From Streptomyces abikoensis (lineage in GTDB: Bacteria > Actinomycetota > Actinomycetes > Streptomycetales > Streptomycetaceae), in the NCBI RefSeq assembly GCF_014648775.1, contig NZ_BMRT01000001.1, positions 1,426,001 to 1,490,000 on the forward strand: a stretch of DNA of 64,000 nt. Reading direction: 5' to 3'. A model generated the notes under the pieces. It did not search any database, had not been told where the DNA came from, and was given only the letters and a program-made list of their open reading frames with translations. The translations under genes were made by a program, and so were the position numbers. Below are positions 8,647 to 16,937 of this stretch, piece after piece. Each line of letters opens with the position of its first letter. The first letter of the stretch is position 1.

Positions 8647-10161
8647 ATGAACCACCGGCCCGCCCGCACCGCCCGCCGCGCCAGCGCCTCCCCGCTCTTC
8701 ACTCCCCACACCCGCGACCGGGCCCGACGCCGCGCCGACCGCCGACAACTGCACGCCGCCCGCGACAAGGCCCGCAAGGCCGCCCCCGCCCCCGCCCGCC
8801 GCCGCAGCCGGACGGACGACCAGGGACCGATGCCGCAGTACCCGGCCAGTGGCCGGCCGGGTCCAGCCTCGGCCCGCGGCGGGAAGCTGGCCCTGCCCGC
8901 CCACCGGATGACCACCGCCACCGTCGCCGGCGCGTATCCCTTCCTCGCCGAAGGCGGCCTCGGCGCCGAAGGCACCTACATCGGCCGCGACGTCCACGCC
9001 GAAGCCTCCTTCACCTTCGACCCCTTCGCGCTGTACGGAAAGCTCGACGGCTTCACCAACCCCAACGTCCTGCTCGCCGGCGTCATCGGCATGGGCAAAT
9101 CCGCACTGGCCAAGAGCTTCGCCCTGCGCTCAGTCGCCTTCGGATACAGGATCTACGTCCCCTGCGACCCCAAAGGCGAATGGACAGCCGTGTCGGCCGC
9201 GCTCGGCGGCACGACCATCGCCCTCGGCCCCGGCCTGCCCGGCAAACTCAACCCCCTCGACGCACCCCCACAGCCCGACGGCGTGACCGCCGAGGACTGG
9301 GCCAGCGAAGTCCGCAAGCGACGCCTGATGCTGCTTGGCTCCCTGGCCCGTACCGTCCTCGGACGGGACCTGCTGCCGATGGAACACACCGCACTCGACG
9401 TCGCCCTCGACTGCGTCGTCACCCACGCCGCCCAGACCGGCCGCACACCGCTCCTCGGCGACATCGCCGCCACCCTCAACAACCCCGGCCTGCTCGACAT
9501 CGCCGGCGGCGAACTCTCCGGCCGCCTCGGCGACGCCGCCCGCGACCTCGCCCACGCCATGCGCCGCCTTGTCCACGGCGACCTGGCCGGCATGTTCGAC
9601 GCCCCCTCCACCGTGGCCTTCGACCCGCGCAGCCCGATGCTCACCATCGACCTCTCCCGCCTCGGCGGCTCCGGCGACGACACCGGCCTCGTCCTCGCCA
9701 TGACCTGCGCCTCCGCATGGATGGAGTCCGCACTCGCCGACCCCAACGGCGGCAGGCGCTGGGTCGTCTACGACGAGGCATGGCGACTCATGCGACACGC
9801 GGGCCTGCTCGAACGCATGCAGTCCCAGTGGAAACTCTCCCGCGGCCTGGGCATCGCCAACCTCATGGTCATCCACCGCCTGTCCGACCTGCTCACCGCC
9901 GGAGACGCCGGCTCGCGCGGACGCGCACTCGCCGAGGGCCTGCTCGCCGACTGCTCCACCCGCATCGTCTACCGCCAGGAAGCCGACCAAGTCCTCGCCG
10001 CCGCCGGACTGCTGGGCCTGACCTCCGTGGAATCCCAGGCCATCGCCCACCTCAACCGCGGACGCGGCCTGTGGAAGGTCGCCGGCCGATCCTTCATCGT
10101 CCAGCACCTGCTCCACCCACAGGAACTGGCCCTCTTCGACACCGACGCCCGCATGCATTGA
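8647..10161 (+). CDS. VirB4/TraC-like transfer ATPase
   Basis: A 504-residue ATPase predicted to power assembly of, or transport through, the transfer channel. A basic disordered N-terminus (1-85) is followed by the VirB4-type C-terminal RecA-like domain. It has Walker A G-V-I-G-M-G-K-S at residues 145-152 (Lys151), the P-C-D-P-K-G-E-W motif, and Walker B V-V-Y-D-E-A-W-R with Asp376/Glu377. An I-H-R-L-S-D-L motif follows. Compared with full VirB4 (about 600-850 residues) it lacks the N-terminal domain, which fits the preceding SCO6880-type protein supplying it. It probably works with the VirD4-like protein at 15129. Confidence 0.88.
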   Translation: MNHRPARTARRASASPLFTPHTRDRARRRADRRQLHAARDKARKAAPAPARRRSRTDDQGPMPQYPASGRPGPASARGGKLALPAHRMTTATVAGAYPFLAEGGLGAEGTYIGRDVHAEASFTFDPFALYGKLDGFTNPNVLLAGVIGMGKSALAKSFALRSVAFGYRIYVPCDPKGEWTAVSAALGGTTIALGPGLPGKLNPLDAPPQPDGVTAEDWASEVRKRRLMLLGSLARTVLGRDLLPMEHTALDVALDCVVTHAAQTGRTPLLGDIAATLNNPGLLDIAGGELSGRLGDAARDLAHAMRRLVHGDLAGMFDAPSTVAFDPRSPMLTIDLSRLGGSGDDTGLVLAMTCASAWMESALADPNGGRRWVVYDEAWRLMRHAGLLERMQSQWKLSRGLGIANLMVIHRLSDLLTAGDAGSRGRALAEGLLADCSTRIVYRQEADQVLAAAGLLGLTSVESQAIAHLNRGRGLWKVAGRSFIVQHLLHPQELALFDTDARMH

Positions 10162-10203
10162 ATCTGCATAAATGCCGAGACAAATACGGAACTAAGGCAT
10201 CGC

Positions 10204-10650
10204 ATGACAGAGTCCGCCTCAGACCCCTTCCTGGAACGCCTGCAGCAGCTGTCCACCCGGCTCAAGGCTGCCTGCGACCACCTCGAACTGCTCGACGCCA
10301 CAGGCCACGTTCCCTCAACCGTCCCGGTCGGTACGATGCTGCAGCACACGGTCACCGCCCAGAGCCTCTCCCGCGACACCACGCTGCTGGCCACCGAGTT
10401 CACCACCCGGTTCACGAGCCCCTCGGACCACCTGTCCAAGGCCCATGCACAGCTGCTCACCGCCGTAGCGGACACGTGCAACGCCACGACGCTCTTCGCG
10501 CAGACCGCGCGCACCGCAGCAACTCCGCCCCGTCACGCGGGACCCCGGACGCCGACCGCTGGCAATGGCAGCTGGTCCTCGATCACGCCCATGGACGCGG
10601 CGCGCTGCGCCGGGCCTCCGAGGCCGTCAGCACTGCAGGCGGCCACGTGA
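10204..10650 (+). CDS. Helical transfer-operon protein, 3' end probably frameshifted
   Basis: A 148-residue reading frame beginning with a clear ATG. Residues 1-100 look like a normal helical protein (F-L-E-R-L-Q-Q-L and similar). From about residue 103 the frame becomes Pro/Arg-rich, whereas another frame from about 10,540 to the TAG at 10,746-10,748 reads as a plausible protein (W-Q-W-Q-L-V-L-D, then E-M-E-R-L-L-A-E-M). The natural product was probably about 180 residues, ending at 10,748. The shift falls in a C/G-run region (about 10,525-10,555). It could be a sequencing error, a true mutation or programmed. Function unknown. Confidence 0.5.
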   Translation: MTESASDPFLERLQQLSTRLKAACDHLELLDATGHVPSTVPVGTMLQHTVTAQSLSRDTTLLATEFTTRFTSPSDHLSKAHAQLLTAVADTCNATTLFAQTARTAATPPRHAGPRTPTAGNGSWSSITPMDAARCAGPPRPSALQAAT

Positions 10651-10767
10651 AAACCCACCACGAGATGGAGCGCCTCCTCGCCGAAATGCGTGGCCGTTCC
10701 GCTACCCCCTCCCCGAGCCCAACGGCCCGGACAAATCCACGGCGCTAGCAACACCGGAGCGAACTTG

Positions 10768-11334
10768 TTGCGCATAGACCCTCGCAGCCCCGCCCACCTG
10801 AACACCATCGCCCAGGAAATACGCGAACTGGCCAACGGGCTCACGTTGTTCACCCACAACACGCCGGAGACAGCGGCCTTCACTGCCGGTGCTCGGATGA
10901 AGGCCCTCGGCAGCATGACGGAGATGCTCTCCAACACCCTGCTGTACAACCTCAGCGGCGAGCCCTCCGCCGACCGCGCCGAGCGTCGCGGTGCCGGCGC
11001 CCTCGCCACCGCCGCAGTCGGTACGTCACAGGCCATGGGTCACCTGGCTGAAGCGCTCCAGCAGGTCGCCTTCCTCCAGGAACACGCCACGCGCCGGCCA
11101 GGGCCGGACCTCGCCGACGCCCAGCAGGCCGCATGGAACGTCATCGGTGACCACTTGGACGACGCCCGCACAGCACTGGAAGACACCGCCACCCAGATGG
11201 AATTCGACACCCTTCACCTCACCCAGCCGCCACGGCGGCCCGCCCCGCGCAGAACCGTCCCGACCCCGCAGGCCCAGCGGCCACCCACGCCGGTATCCGT
11301 CCCCACCGCCCCTCGGCGCCGACCGGCCCCCTGA
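10768..11334 (+). CDS. Helical transfer-operon protein, unknown function
   Basis: About 188 residues, almost entirely helical (residues 5-150), with a Pro/Arg-rich tail. No ATG fits the start of the protein-like region. Two adjacent TTG codons (10765 and 10768) follow CGGAG, and I prefer 10768 for spacing. It has a general resemblance to the preceding gene's helical content but no motif I can name. Transcription direction and spacing place it in the transfer operon. Confidence 0.5.
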   Translation: MRIDPRSPAHLNTIAQEIRELANGLTLFTHNTPETAAFTAGARMKALGSMTEMLSNTLLYNLSGEPSADRAERRGAGALATAAVGTSQAMGHLAEALQQVAFLQEHATRRPGPDLADAQQAAWNVIGDHLDDARTALEDTATQMEFDTLHLTQPPRRPAPRRTVPTPQAQRPPTPVSVPTAPRRRPAP

Positions 11335-11374
11335 CCGCACCACCTACCACCCGTCCCCGGAAAGAACCTCCCTC

Positions 11375-12493
11375 TTGCCTAACCGAGCTGATCTGTCCGC
11401 GTTCGCCGACGCACTCGCCCAGCGGCTGCCCGGCACGTGGACCAGCCAGTACCACCCGCACCCCGACTACCCCGCCCAGTTCCCCATCGCCGAACAGCTG
11501 TGGGACATGGCCCATGCCCACTGGGCCGTCGCCGAGTTCGTCCTCAACCACGACGCCGTACTCAGCGGCCCCGGCGGCAAACGCCTGTACGTCATCGACC
11601 GGCCCCTCAACCAGAACGAGTTCATCGTGGCCGCCCTGGCCCCACCCGGACTCGATGACCACCTCTTCCGCGGCGTACCCGAGCCCAACGGGATCACCGT
11701 TGGAACCGACCCCGCCCGGGCCGCGGCCACCGTCGCCCGGCGCCTGCTGCCCCGCTACGACAAGGCACTCGCCGAAGTACACCGCAGGGCCGCCGTGGAG
11801 CAGGACCTTTCGGTGAAGCGCACGGCCCGGGTGGATTTCGCCTGGCAGGCTGACGGCTCCCTGACCGCCACCACCGACCACCCAGGGGCCATCGATCACC
11901 TGCACCGCGCCGGCTTCCATGCCGACCCCCGCTTCAGCGACACCTTCGCCCTCCCCGTCGCACTCAGCACAGCCGAACGGGACCAGAGGCTGCGCACCGT
12001 CGCCCTGGAACTCGGAGCTCTCGGAGCCCATGTCTCCATCCGCAACGCCCCCATGCCGCCCGCACCAGCGCCCCCGGCCCCGGCGGTCCTGACAGAGCTG
12101 GTCCACCGTGCCGCCTCCGCCGAGGACCTGCACGCGGTAGCCGCGGTCCTCGACGAAGCACTCGACCCGAGGACCGGGCCCCTTCCCGGTCTGGAAGCAG
12201 TGGTCCGTCACAGCGCCGCCCGCGCCGCCGAGACCGGACCGGCCCCCCTGCGCAGTGAGTTCACCGTCTCCTTCGACGCCATTGCCACGCGCATCCAGCA
12301 GCTCCGCCGCGATCTCGTCGAACTCCGGCTCGGGGTGGGAGAGATCGCTGCTCTCACCCACGCCCACGGCGAGCACATCTGGTCCGATCTCCTCGACCAG
12401 CGTCACACCACACGCGCCACCCCTACTGCGACAGCCGCATCCCCGACGCCAGCCAGGACCACCGCCACCATCGGTGTCCCGCGCGGGCGCTGA
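11375..12493 (+). CDS. Conserved element protein with duplicated-looking core, unknown function
   Basis: A 372-residue soluble protein starting at TTG 11375, preceded by a GGAAAG site. Residues 1-210 form an alternating strand-helix region with several His and Asp residues (W-D-M-A-H-A-H-W, L-Y-V-I-D-R-P-L). Residues 215-345 contain two helical segments, and the tail is Thr/Ala-rich. It has no membrane segment and no nucleotide-binding motif. I do not recognise the family. Its place inside the transfer region suggests an element-specific accessory role. Confidence 0.55.
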   Translation: MPNRADLSAFADALAQRLPGTWTSQYHPHPDYPAQFPIAEQLWDMAHAHWAVAEFVLNHDAVLSGPGGKRLYVIDRPLNQNEFIVAALAPPGLDDHLFRGVPEPNGITVGTDPARAAATVARRLLPRYDKALAEVHRRAAVEQDLSVKRTARVDFAWQADGSLTATTDHPGAIDHLHRAGFHADPRFSDTFALPVALSTAERDQRLRTVALELGALGAHVSIRNAPMPPAPAPPAPAVLTELVHRAASAEDLHAVAAVLDEALDPRTGPLPGLEAVVRHSAARAAETGPAPLRSEFTVSFDAIATRIQQLRRDLVELRLGVGEIAALTHAHGEHIWSDLLDQRHTTRATPTATAASPTPARTTATIGVPRGR

Positions 12494-12583
12494 GCGTAGT
12501 CACGTGCCGCCGGTCACCACCATGCCCTCGTTGCCGCCACCGGTGAGCCCTTCACACTTTTCCCCAGCACGGAGCACAGCCCT

Positions 12584-13036
12584 GTGGATATCCCAGACCC
12601 TCATGTCGTCGTCGGCCGCCACCCCGAATTCGGCTACGTCGCCCTGAACACCCAGGACTTGTTCGTCGCCGACCACGTGCTCAAGCTCCTCGGCTTTCAG
12701 CCCGTCCCCGGCAGCAAGCTCTACGCCCTGGCCAACCCCGAGCACGACGGCGAACGCCGCGCCCGGCAGGCCATCGCCTCCCTGCGTGCCGCCCGCTACC
12801 AGGTCGCCGCCGACATCAGCCTCGACCCCGCACCACCCCAGCAGGCCGCCACCCAGCGCCTCGCCAACGAGCACCAGCAGACCACGACGCAGGGCAGGGC
12901 GCAGCGGACGACGCCGACTGCTCAGGCGGCGGTCGTGAAGTCCGCTGCCTGGCAGAGCCGTACCGATCTCCAGCCCATTCCGCCCAAGCCGAAGAACCCT
13001 CCGCTGTGGGCGCCCCGCAGCCAGATACGACGGTGA
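12584..13036 (+). CDS. Small conserved element protein, unknown function
   Basis: A 150-residue protein starting at GTG 12584. Residues 1-75 look folded (H-V-V-V-G-R-H-P, L-L-G-F-Q-P-V-P-G-S, A-R-Q-A-I-A-S-L), and residues 80-150 are Gln/Thr/Pro-rich and probably disordered. The next gene starts 7 bp after its stop, so the two are co-transcribed. No function can be assigned. Confidence 0.55.
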   Translation: MDIPDPHVVVGRHPEFGYVALNTQDLFVADHVLKLLGFQPVPGSKLYALANPEHDGERRARQAIASLRAARYQVAADISLDPAPPQQAATQRLANEHQQTTTQGRAQRTTPTAQAAVVKSAAWQSRTDLQPIPPKPKNPPLWAPRSQIRR

Positions 13037-13043
13037 GGCCCCA

Positions 13044-13421
13044 ATGGACCTGACACCAGCCGACCGTGTCGCCGGCGCACGCTCCTCAGCAGAGGCGGCA
13101 CGCATACTCCAGGAAGCGCTCGAAGATCCGCGCGGCCATCTGGCCAGTCTCTATGACCTGTTGGAGCGGGCCGGCATCTGGTTCGACGAGCACCCCGGCC
13201 CCGCCCCCGGCGACGCCGCCCAGCGGCTGCGCGACGCCGCTTCCGCGCTGGATGCGATCGGGGACGACGTCGTCCGGGTCACCGAAGATCTCATCCGATC
13301 CCAGGCGCCCACACCCCGCGGGACGGGGCCTCGGCCGCACACCGTGCACCCCTTCGGCCCGCCCGGCCCCAGCCTGCCACCGCGTGCTGCCGCACCGCCC
13401 GGCCACCGTCCCCGCCGCTGA
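13044..13421 (+). CDS. Small helical element protein, unknown function
   Basis: A 125-residue protein with an acidic helical N-terminal 90 residues (A-A-R-I-L-Q-E-A-L, L-L-E-R-A-G-I-W-F) and a Pro/Arg-rich tail. The ATG at 13044 lies 7 bp after the previous stop. It has no recognisable motif. Composition and size are typical of plasmid accessory proteins. Confidence 0.55.
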   Translation: MDLTPADRVAGARSSAEAARILQEALEDPRGHLASLYDLLERAGIWFDEHPGPAPGDAAQRLRDAASALDAIGDDVVRVTEDLIRSQAPTPRGTGPRPHTVHPFGPPGPSLPPRAAAPPGHRPRR

Positions 13422-13458
13422 CCATCCCCTTCAAACCGCGACCGAGTTGGAGAACTTC

Positions 13459-13956
13459 ATGGCTGTCCGTACTCACTGGACCATCGACCACACGTGCGGC
13501 CACCAGGCCGAGCACGACCTGTCCGACCGCGCCGCCGACCGACGCGCCAGCTTCGCCCGCTGGCTTGAGGCCCGCGACTGCTCCGACTGCTGGAAGGCCG
13601 CCCGCGAGAGCAGTCCTGCGGACAAGGAGCAGTGGCTCGCCGCCCGGCGCGCCGAAGAGCAGGAAGCGGCCACCGAGTGGGAGCAGCGCTACGAGATGCC
13701 GCCGCTGGAGGGCCCGGAAAAGGCGGTGGGGTGGGCCGTGCGGTGCCGGCACCAACTGGTGACCGCCGCGTACACCGCTCTGGCTGTCGAAGGTGAGCTT
13801 GACGACGCGGGCTGGTCGGAGATCGAGGAGAAGGTCCGTACGGTCACTCGGGCCGGGTGGTGGATCGACCAGCGCGATGCCGATGGCGCCGATCTGCCGG
13901 AGCTGCTCGAGGCGGCCACCGACGCCGACTGCCCAACCGAGAACCCCTACGTGTAG
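13459..13956 (+). CDS. Cys/His-motif element protein (possible zinc binding)
   Basis: A 165-residue protein. The N-terminus has T-C-G-H (Cys13, His15) and D-C-S-D-C (Cys37, Cys40), a spacing that could bind one zinc ion. The rest is acidic and helical with several Trp. The ATG at 13459 follows GGAG by six bases. A C-S-D-C motif recurs in the protein at 14062, which suggests a shared small-domain type. Unknown function; a DNA- or protein-binding accessory role is possible. Confidence 0.6.
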   Translation: MAVRTHWTIDHTCGHQAEHDLSDRAADRRASFARWLEARDCSDCWKAARESSPADKEQWLAARRAEEQEAATEWEQRYEMPPLEGPEKAVGWAVRCRHQLVTAAYTALAVEGELDDAGWSEIEEKVRTVTRAGWWIDQRDADGADLPELLEAATDADCPTENPYV

Positions 13957-13978
13957 CAGAGCAGTTATAGCCCCTTAT

Positions 13979-13999
13979 AGCCGGTTCAAGAAGCCGGCT
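13979..13999. terminator. Short hairpin after the 13459 gene
   Basis: AGCCGG (13979-13984) pairs with CCGGCT (13994-13999), with a small asymmetric interior next to it. A direct repeat of TTATAG lies just upstream. There is no T-run, which is normal for Streptomyces, so this is a weak terminator candidate between two plus-strand genes. Confidence 0.4.
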
Positions 14000-14061
14000 T
14001 CGCCGCACGACCCTCGACTTGCGCCCCCCTTCTGACCGTTCCACCCGCTGAGGTCCCGTCG

Positions 14062-14478
14062 ATGCCCGACTCCGCTCCCCTTTCCGTCCACGCCACCGAC
14101 ACGGTTACTCCCAGCCGGCAGGTCCGGCACGACCACTTCGCCCCCGGCGACCGCGTCGTGGTCATCCGGGGAAGCCTGGATGGCGACCTCCACGGGGACG
14201 ACCTGACCGTCGTCGCGCCGTCCTGGCACACGCCCACCGGCCAGGACGGCTGGCGCACCCGCAATCCCCATGGCGGCGCCCACACCTTCACCACCGCGCA
14301 CCCGCGCTATCTGGTCCACGTCGAGCGGCACTGCTCCGACTGCGTCGCGTTCTTCCGCGCCCTGGCCGCCGAGCTGCTGCCGCAACTGCCCAAGCGCGGG
14401 TGTACGGAGGGGGATTGGTACCGCTTCACCGCTCTCGACCAGCTCGTGCATCGCGATGACTACGGCCTAGCGGCCTGA
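14062..14478 (+). CDS. Small element protein with H-C-S-D-C motif
   Basis: A 138-residue protein. Residues 25-90 form a beta-rich segment (R-V-V-V-I-R-G, D-L-T-V-V-A-P-S-W) resembling small SH3-like barrels. A segment V-E-R-H-C-S-D-C follows at about 90-97, then a helix. The C-S-D-C pair matches the one in the 13459 protein. No family could be named. High GC and direction match the transfer region. Confidence 0.6.
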   Translation: MPDSAPLSVHATDTVTPSRQVRHDHFAPGDRVVVIRGSLDGDLHGDDLTVVAPSWHTPTGQDGWRTRNPHGGAHTFTTAHPRYLVHVERHCSDCVAFFRALAAELLPQLPKRGCTEGDWYRFTALDQLVHRDDYGLAA

Positions 14479-15128
14479 TCCCCCCTCTGGAGCCGCGAAG
14501 GCGATGCCGTCACCGTCGTGCAGGACGTCCGGCAGACCGCGGAGCCCGGCACCCCACCCGCTCGTCCCTGCCGCACAGATTCCCCCCGCCTCACATGTTC
14601 CCCAGCTCCGCCACGATCGCCGGACCTGCAGCCCGGCTGACGCGACACCTCTTCTACCGCCTGCGCCGACTGCTCCAGCGCTACATCAGCCGCTGTGCCT
14701 CCGCATGCGCGACGCACCCCCGGCATACGGGCATCCCTCTGGCCACCAGCTTCGGCACGCTCGACGAGACCAGCCGAACATCCGGCACGACACCTCCCCC
14801 TGGCCGAACCGGGGATGTGAGCGGTCGATGTTGACGGTCCCGTCCCGGTAACGATGGAGGAGGCGGATCGGATCGCCGCCGATCTGATCCACCTGCTCGA
14901 CCAACGGCTGCGCACCACGAGCGAGCCCCGGGCTGCGGCCCCGTCCATCTCAGAACCGGCGTGCTGGAGCGGCTCACCGCCGCTCGCCCTTTCTCACAGC
15001 GCTCCCGCCCCCCGGCCTCGGCCGCCGTATCTCCCGCGCCCAGCCGCCGAGGCCGCTGTACCCAGCGCATTCCCCCGCGTCTCTCGCGCTCCCCCTCCCC
15101 CTTCCGCACCACCACAGGATCATCCGCT
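14479..15128. other. 650-bp gap with one doubtful small ORF
   Basis: No well-supported gene lies here. The best candidate is a plus-strand frame from ATG 14854 that begins with a convincing helix (residues E-E-A-D-R-I-A-A-D-L-I-H-L-L) but becomes pure Pro/Arg/Ser and overlaps the next gene. It may be a decayed or frameshifted small gene. The rest is C-rich on the plus strand, with no clear hairpin or promoter. Confidence 0.3.
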
Positions 15129-16937
15129 TTGCCTCCTCGCACGTCCCCGTCCGCGTCCTCCTCCCCGGCCACGGACCTCCTCTTCCGGATCCTGATCGGC
15201 GCCATCGCCGTTTTCGTCCCCTTCGCCACCGCCTCCTGGATCGGCGGCAACGCCGTCGCCTTCCTCACCACCGACGCCGACTCCCGTGCCCCCTTCCGCC
15301 CCACCGACGCGCTCCTCCACCCGCACGACCTCTGGCCCGAGACCGGCGACACCGCCCTGACCCTCGGCACCCTCGTCTTCCCCTGCGTCCTCCTCGTGGC
15401 CCTCGCCGCCATCGCCGCGCGGCTCTACATGCGCCACAAGAACGGCACGAAGGGCCGCAAGGCCGTCAAGGGGATGGCCACCCGGCGCGACGTCGAGCCG
15501 CTGCTCGCCCGACAGATCACCGCCAAGGCCAAAGAGCTGCGCCCGAGCCTGGCCAAGAGCGAGACAAAGAAGATCGACCCGCAGCAGACCGGAGTGCTGC
15601 TCGGAGATCTCGCCGGCACCCGGCACGAGGTCCGCATGGGCTACGAGGACGTGGCCGTGGCCATCATGGCCCCCCGCTCCGGCAAGACGACCTGCCTGGC
15701 CATCCCCGCGATTCTCGGAGCCCCGGGCGCCGTCCTGCTGACGTCCAACAAGGCCGCGGGCGACGCCTATACGGCCACGCTGGAGGCCCGGGGGAAGGTG
15801 GGGCGGACATGGTCGATGGACCCACAGCAGATCGCGCACGCCCCGCGGGAGATGTGGTGGAACCCCCTCGCCGACGCCACCAGTCTCGAAGGCGCCGGCC
15901 GTCTGGCCGGCCACTTCGTCGCCGCCTCCGTCGACAGCAGCAACGCCGGCGACTTCTGGTCCAAGGCCGCGCAGAACATCCTCGCCCAGCTCTTTCTGGC
16001 CGCCGCTCTGGACCGGCGCCCGATCACCGACGTGATGCAGTGGCTGGCCTTCCCTGCCGACCGCACCCCGCTGGACCTGCTGCGTGACCACGGTTTCGAC
16101 GCCGTCGCCGCCCAGCTCAAGGGCACCGTCGAAGGCCCGCCCGAGACCCGCGACGGCATCTACGAGACCGCCCGCCAGTACGCGGCCTGCCTGCTCTCGG
16201 CCGATATCGCCGCCTGGATCACCCCGCAGGACGACGTCGCGGAATTCCGGCCCGCCGAGTTCGTCCAGGGCCGCGACACCTTGTACCTGCTGTCGAAGGA
16301 CGGCGGCGGAGGAGCAAGCGCCCTGATCGCCGCGTGCGCGGACTCGGTGATGCGCACGGCGACCGCACACGCCGAACGCTCCGGAGGCCGCCTGGACCCG
16401 CCGATGCTCGCCGTCCTCGACGAGGCAGCCAACGTATGCAAGATCAGCGACCTGCCGGACCTGTACTCCCACCTCGGATCCCGCGGGATCATCCCCATCA
16501 CCATCCTGCAGAGCTACCGCCAGGGCCAGAAGGTCTGGGGCGACTCCGGCATGGACGCCATGTGGAGCGCGGCCACCATCAAGGTCATCGGCTCCGGCAT
16601 CGACGACCCCGACTTCGCCGACAAACTCTCCCGGATGATCGGCGACCACGACGTCGAGACCGTCTCCACCTCCACCTCGGACTCCGGCACTTCCAAGTCA
16701 GTCTCCATGCGGCAGGAGAGGATCCTGCCCGCCGACGCCATCCGCGCCCTCGCCAAGGGCACCGCCATCTGCCTCGCCACCGGCATGCGCGCCGCCATGC
16801 TCACCCTGCGCCCCTGGTACAAGGAGCCCGGCGCCACCGAACTCTCCGCCGCCTCCCAGCGCACCTCGCAGGCCATCACCGCCCGTGCCGTCGCGAAGGC
16901 TGCACCGAAGCAGGACAACTTCGGGCAGGCCGCATGA
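15129..16937 (+). CDS. VirD4/TraG-like type IV coupling ATPase
   Basis: A 602-residue coupling protein expected to bring the DNA substrate to the transfer channel. Two N-terminal membrane helices (about residues 18-45 and 80-98) precede the cytoplasmic ATPase. Walker A is A-P-R-S-G-K-T-T with Lys186, and Walker B is L-A-V-L-D-E-A-A with Asp431/Glu432. W-W-N-P-L and F-W-S-K-A-A motifs typical of TraG/VirD4 lie between them, and an I-L-Q-S-Y-R-Q segment follows Walker B. TTG 15129, with AGGA nine bases upstream, gives the right N-terminus; an earlier ATG would add Arg/Ser-rich sequence. The stop overlaps the next ATG (ATGA). Confidence 0.88.
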   Translation: MPPRTSPSASSSPATDLLFRILIGAIAVFVPFATASWIGGNAVAFLTTDADSRAPFRPTDALLHPHDLWPETGDTALTLGTLVFPCVLLVALAAIAARLYMRHKNGTKGRKAVKGMATRRDVEPLLARQITAKAKELRPSLAKSETKKIDPQQTGVLLGDLAGTRHEVRMGYEDVAVAIMAPRSGKTTCLAIPAILGAPGAVLLTSNKAAGDAYTATLEARGKVGRTWSMDPQQIAHAPREMWWNPLADATSLEGAGRLAGHFVAASVDSSNAGDFWSKAAQNILAQLFLAAALDRRPITDVMQWLAFPADRTPLDLLRDHGFDAVAAQLKGTVEGPPETRDGIYETARQYAACLLSADIAAWITPQDDVAEFRPAEFVQGRDTLYLLSKDGGGGASALIAACADSVMRTATAHAERSGGRLDPPMLAVLDEAANVCKISDLPDLYSHLGSRGIIPITILQSYRQGQKVWGDSGMDAMWSAATIKVIGSGIDDPDFADKLSRMIGDHDVETVSTSTSDSGTSKSVSMRQERILPADAIRALAKGTAICLATGMRAAMLTLRPWYKEPGATELSAASQRTSQAITARAVAKAAPKQDNFGQAA

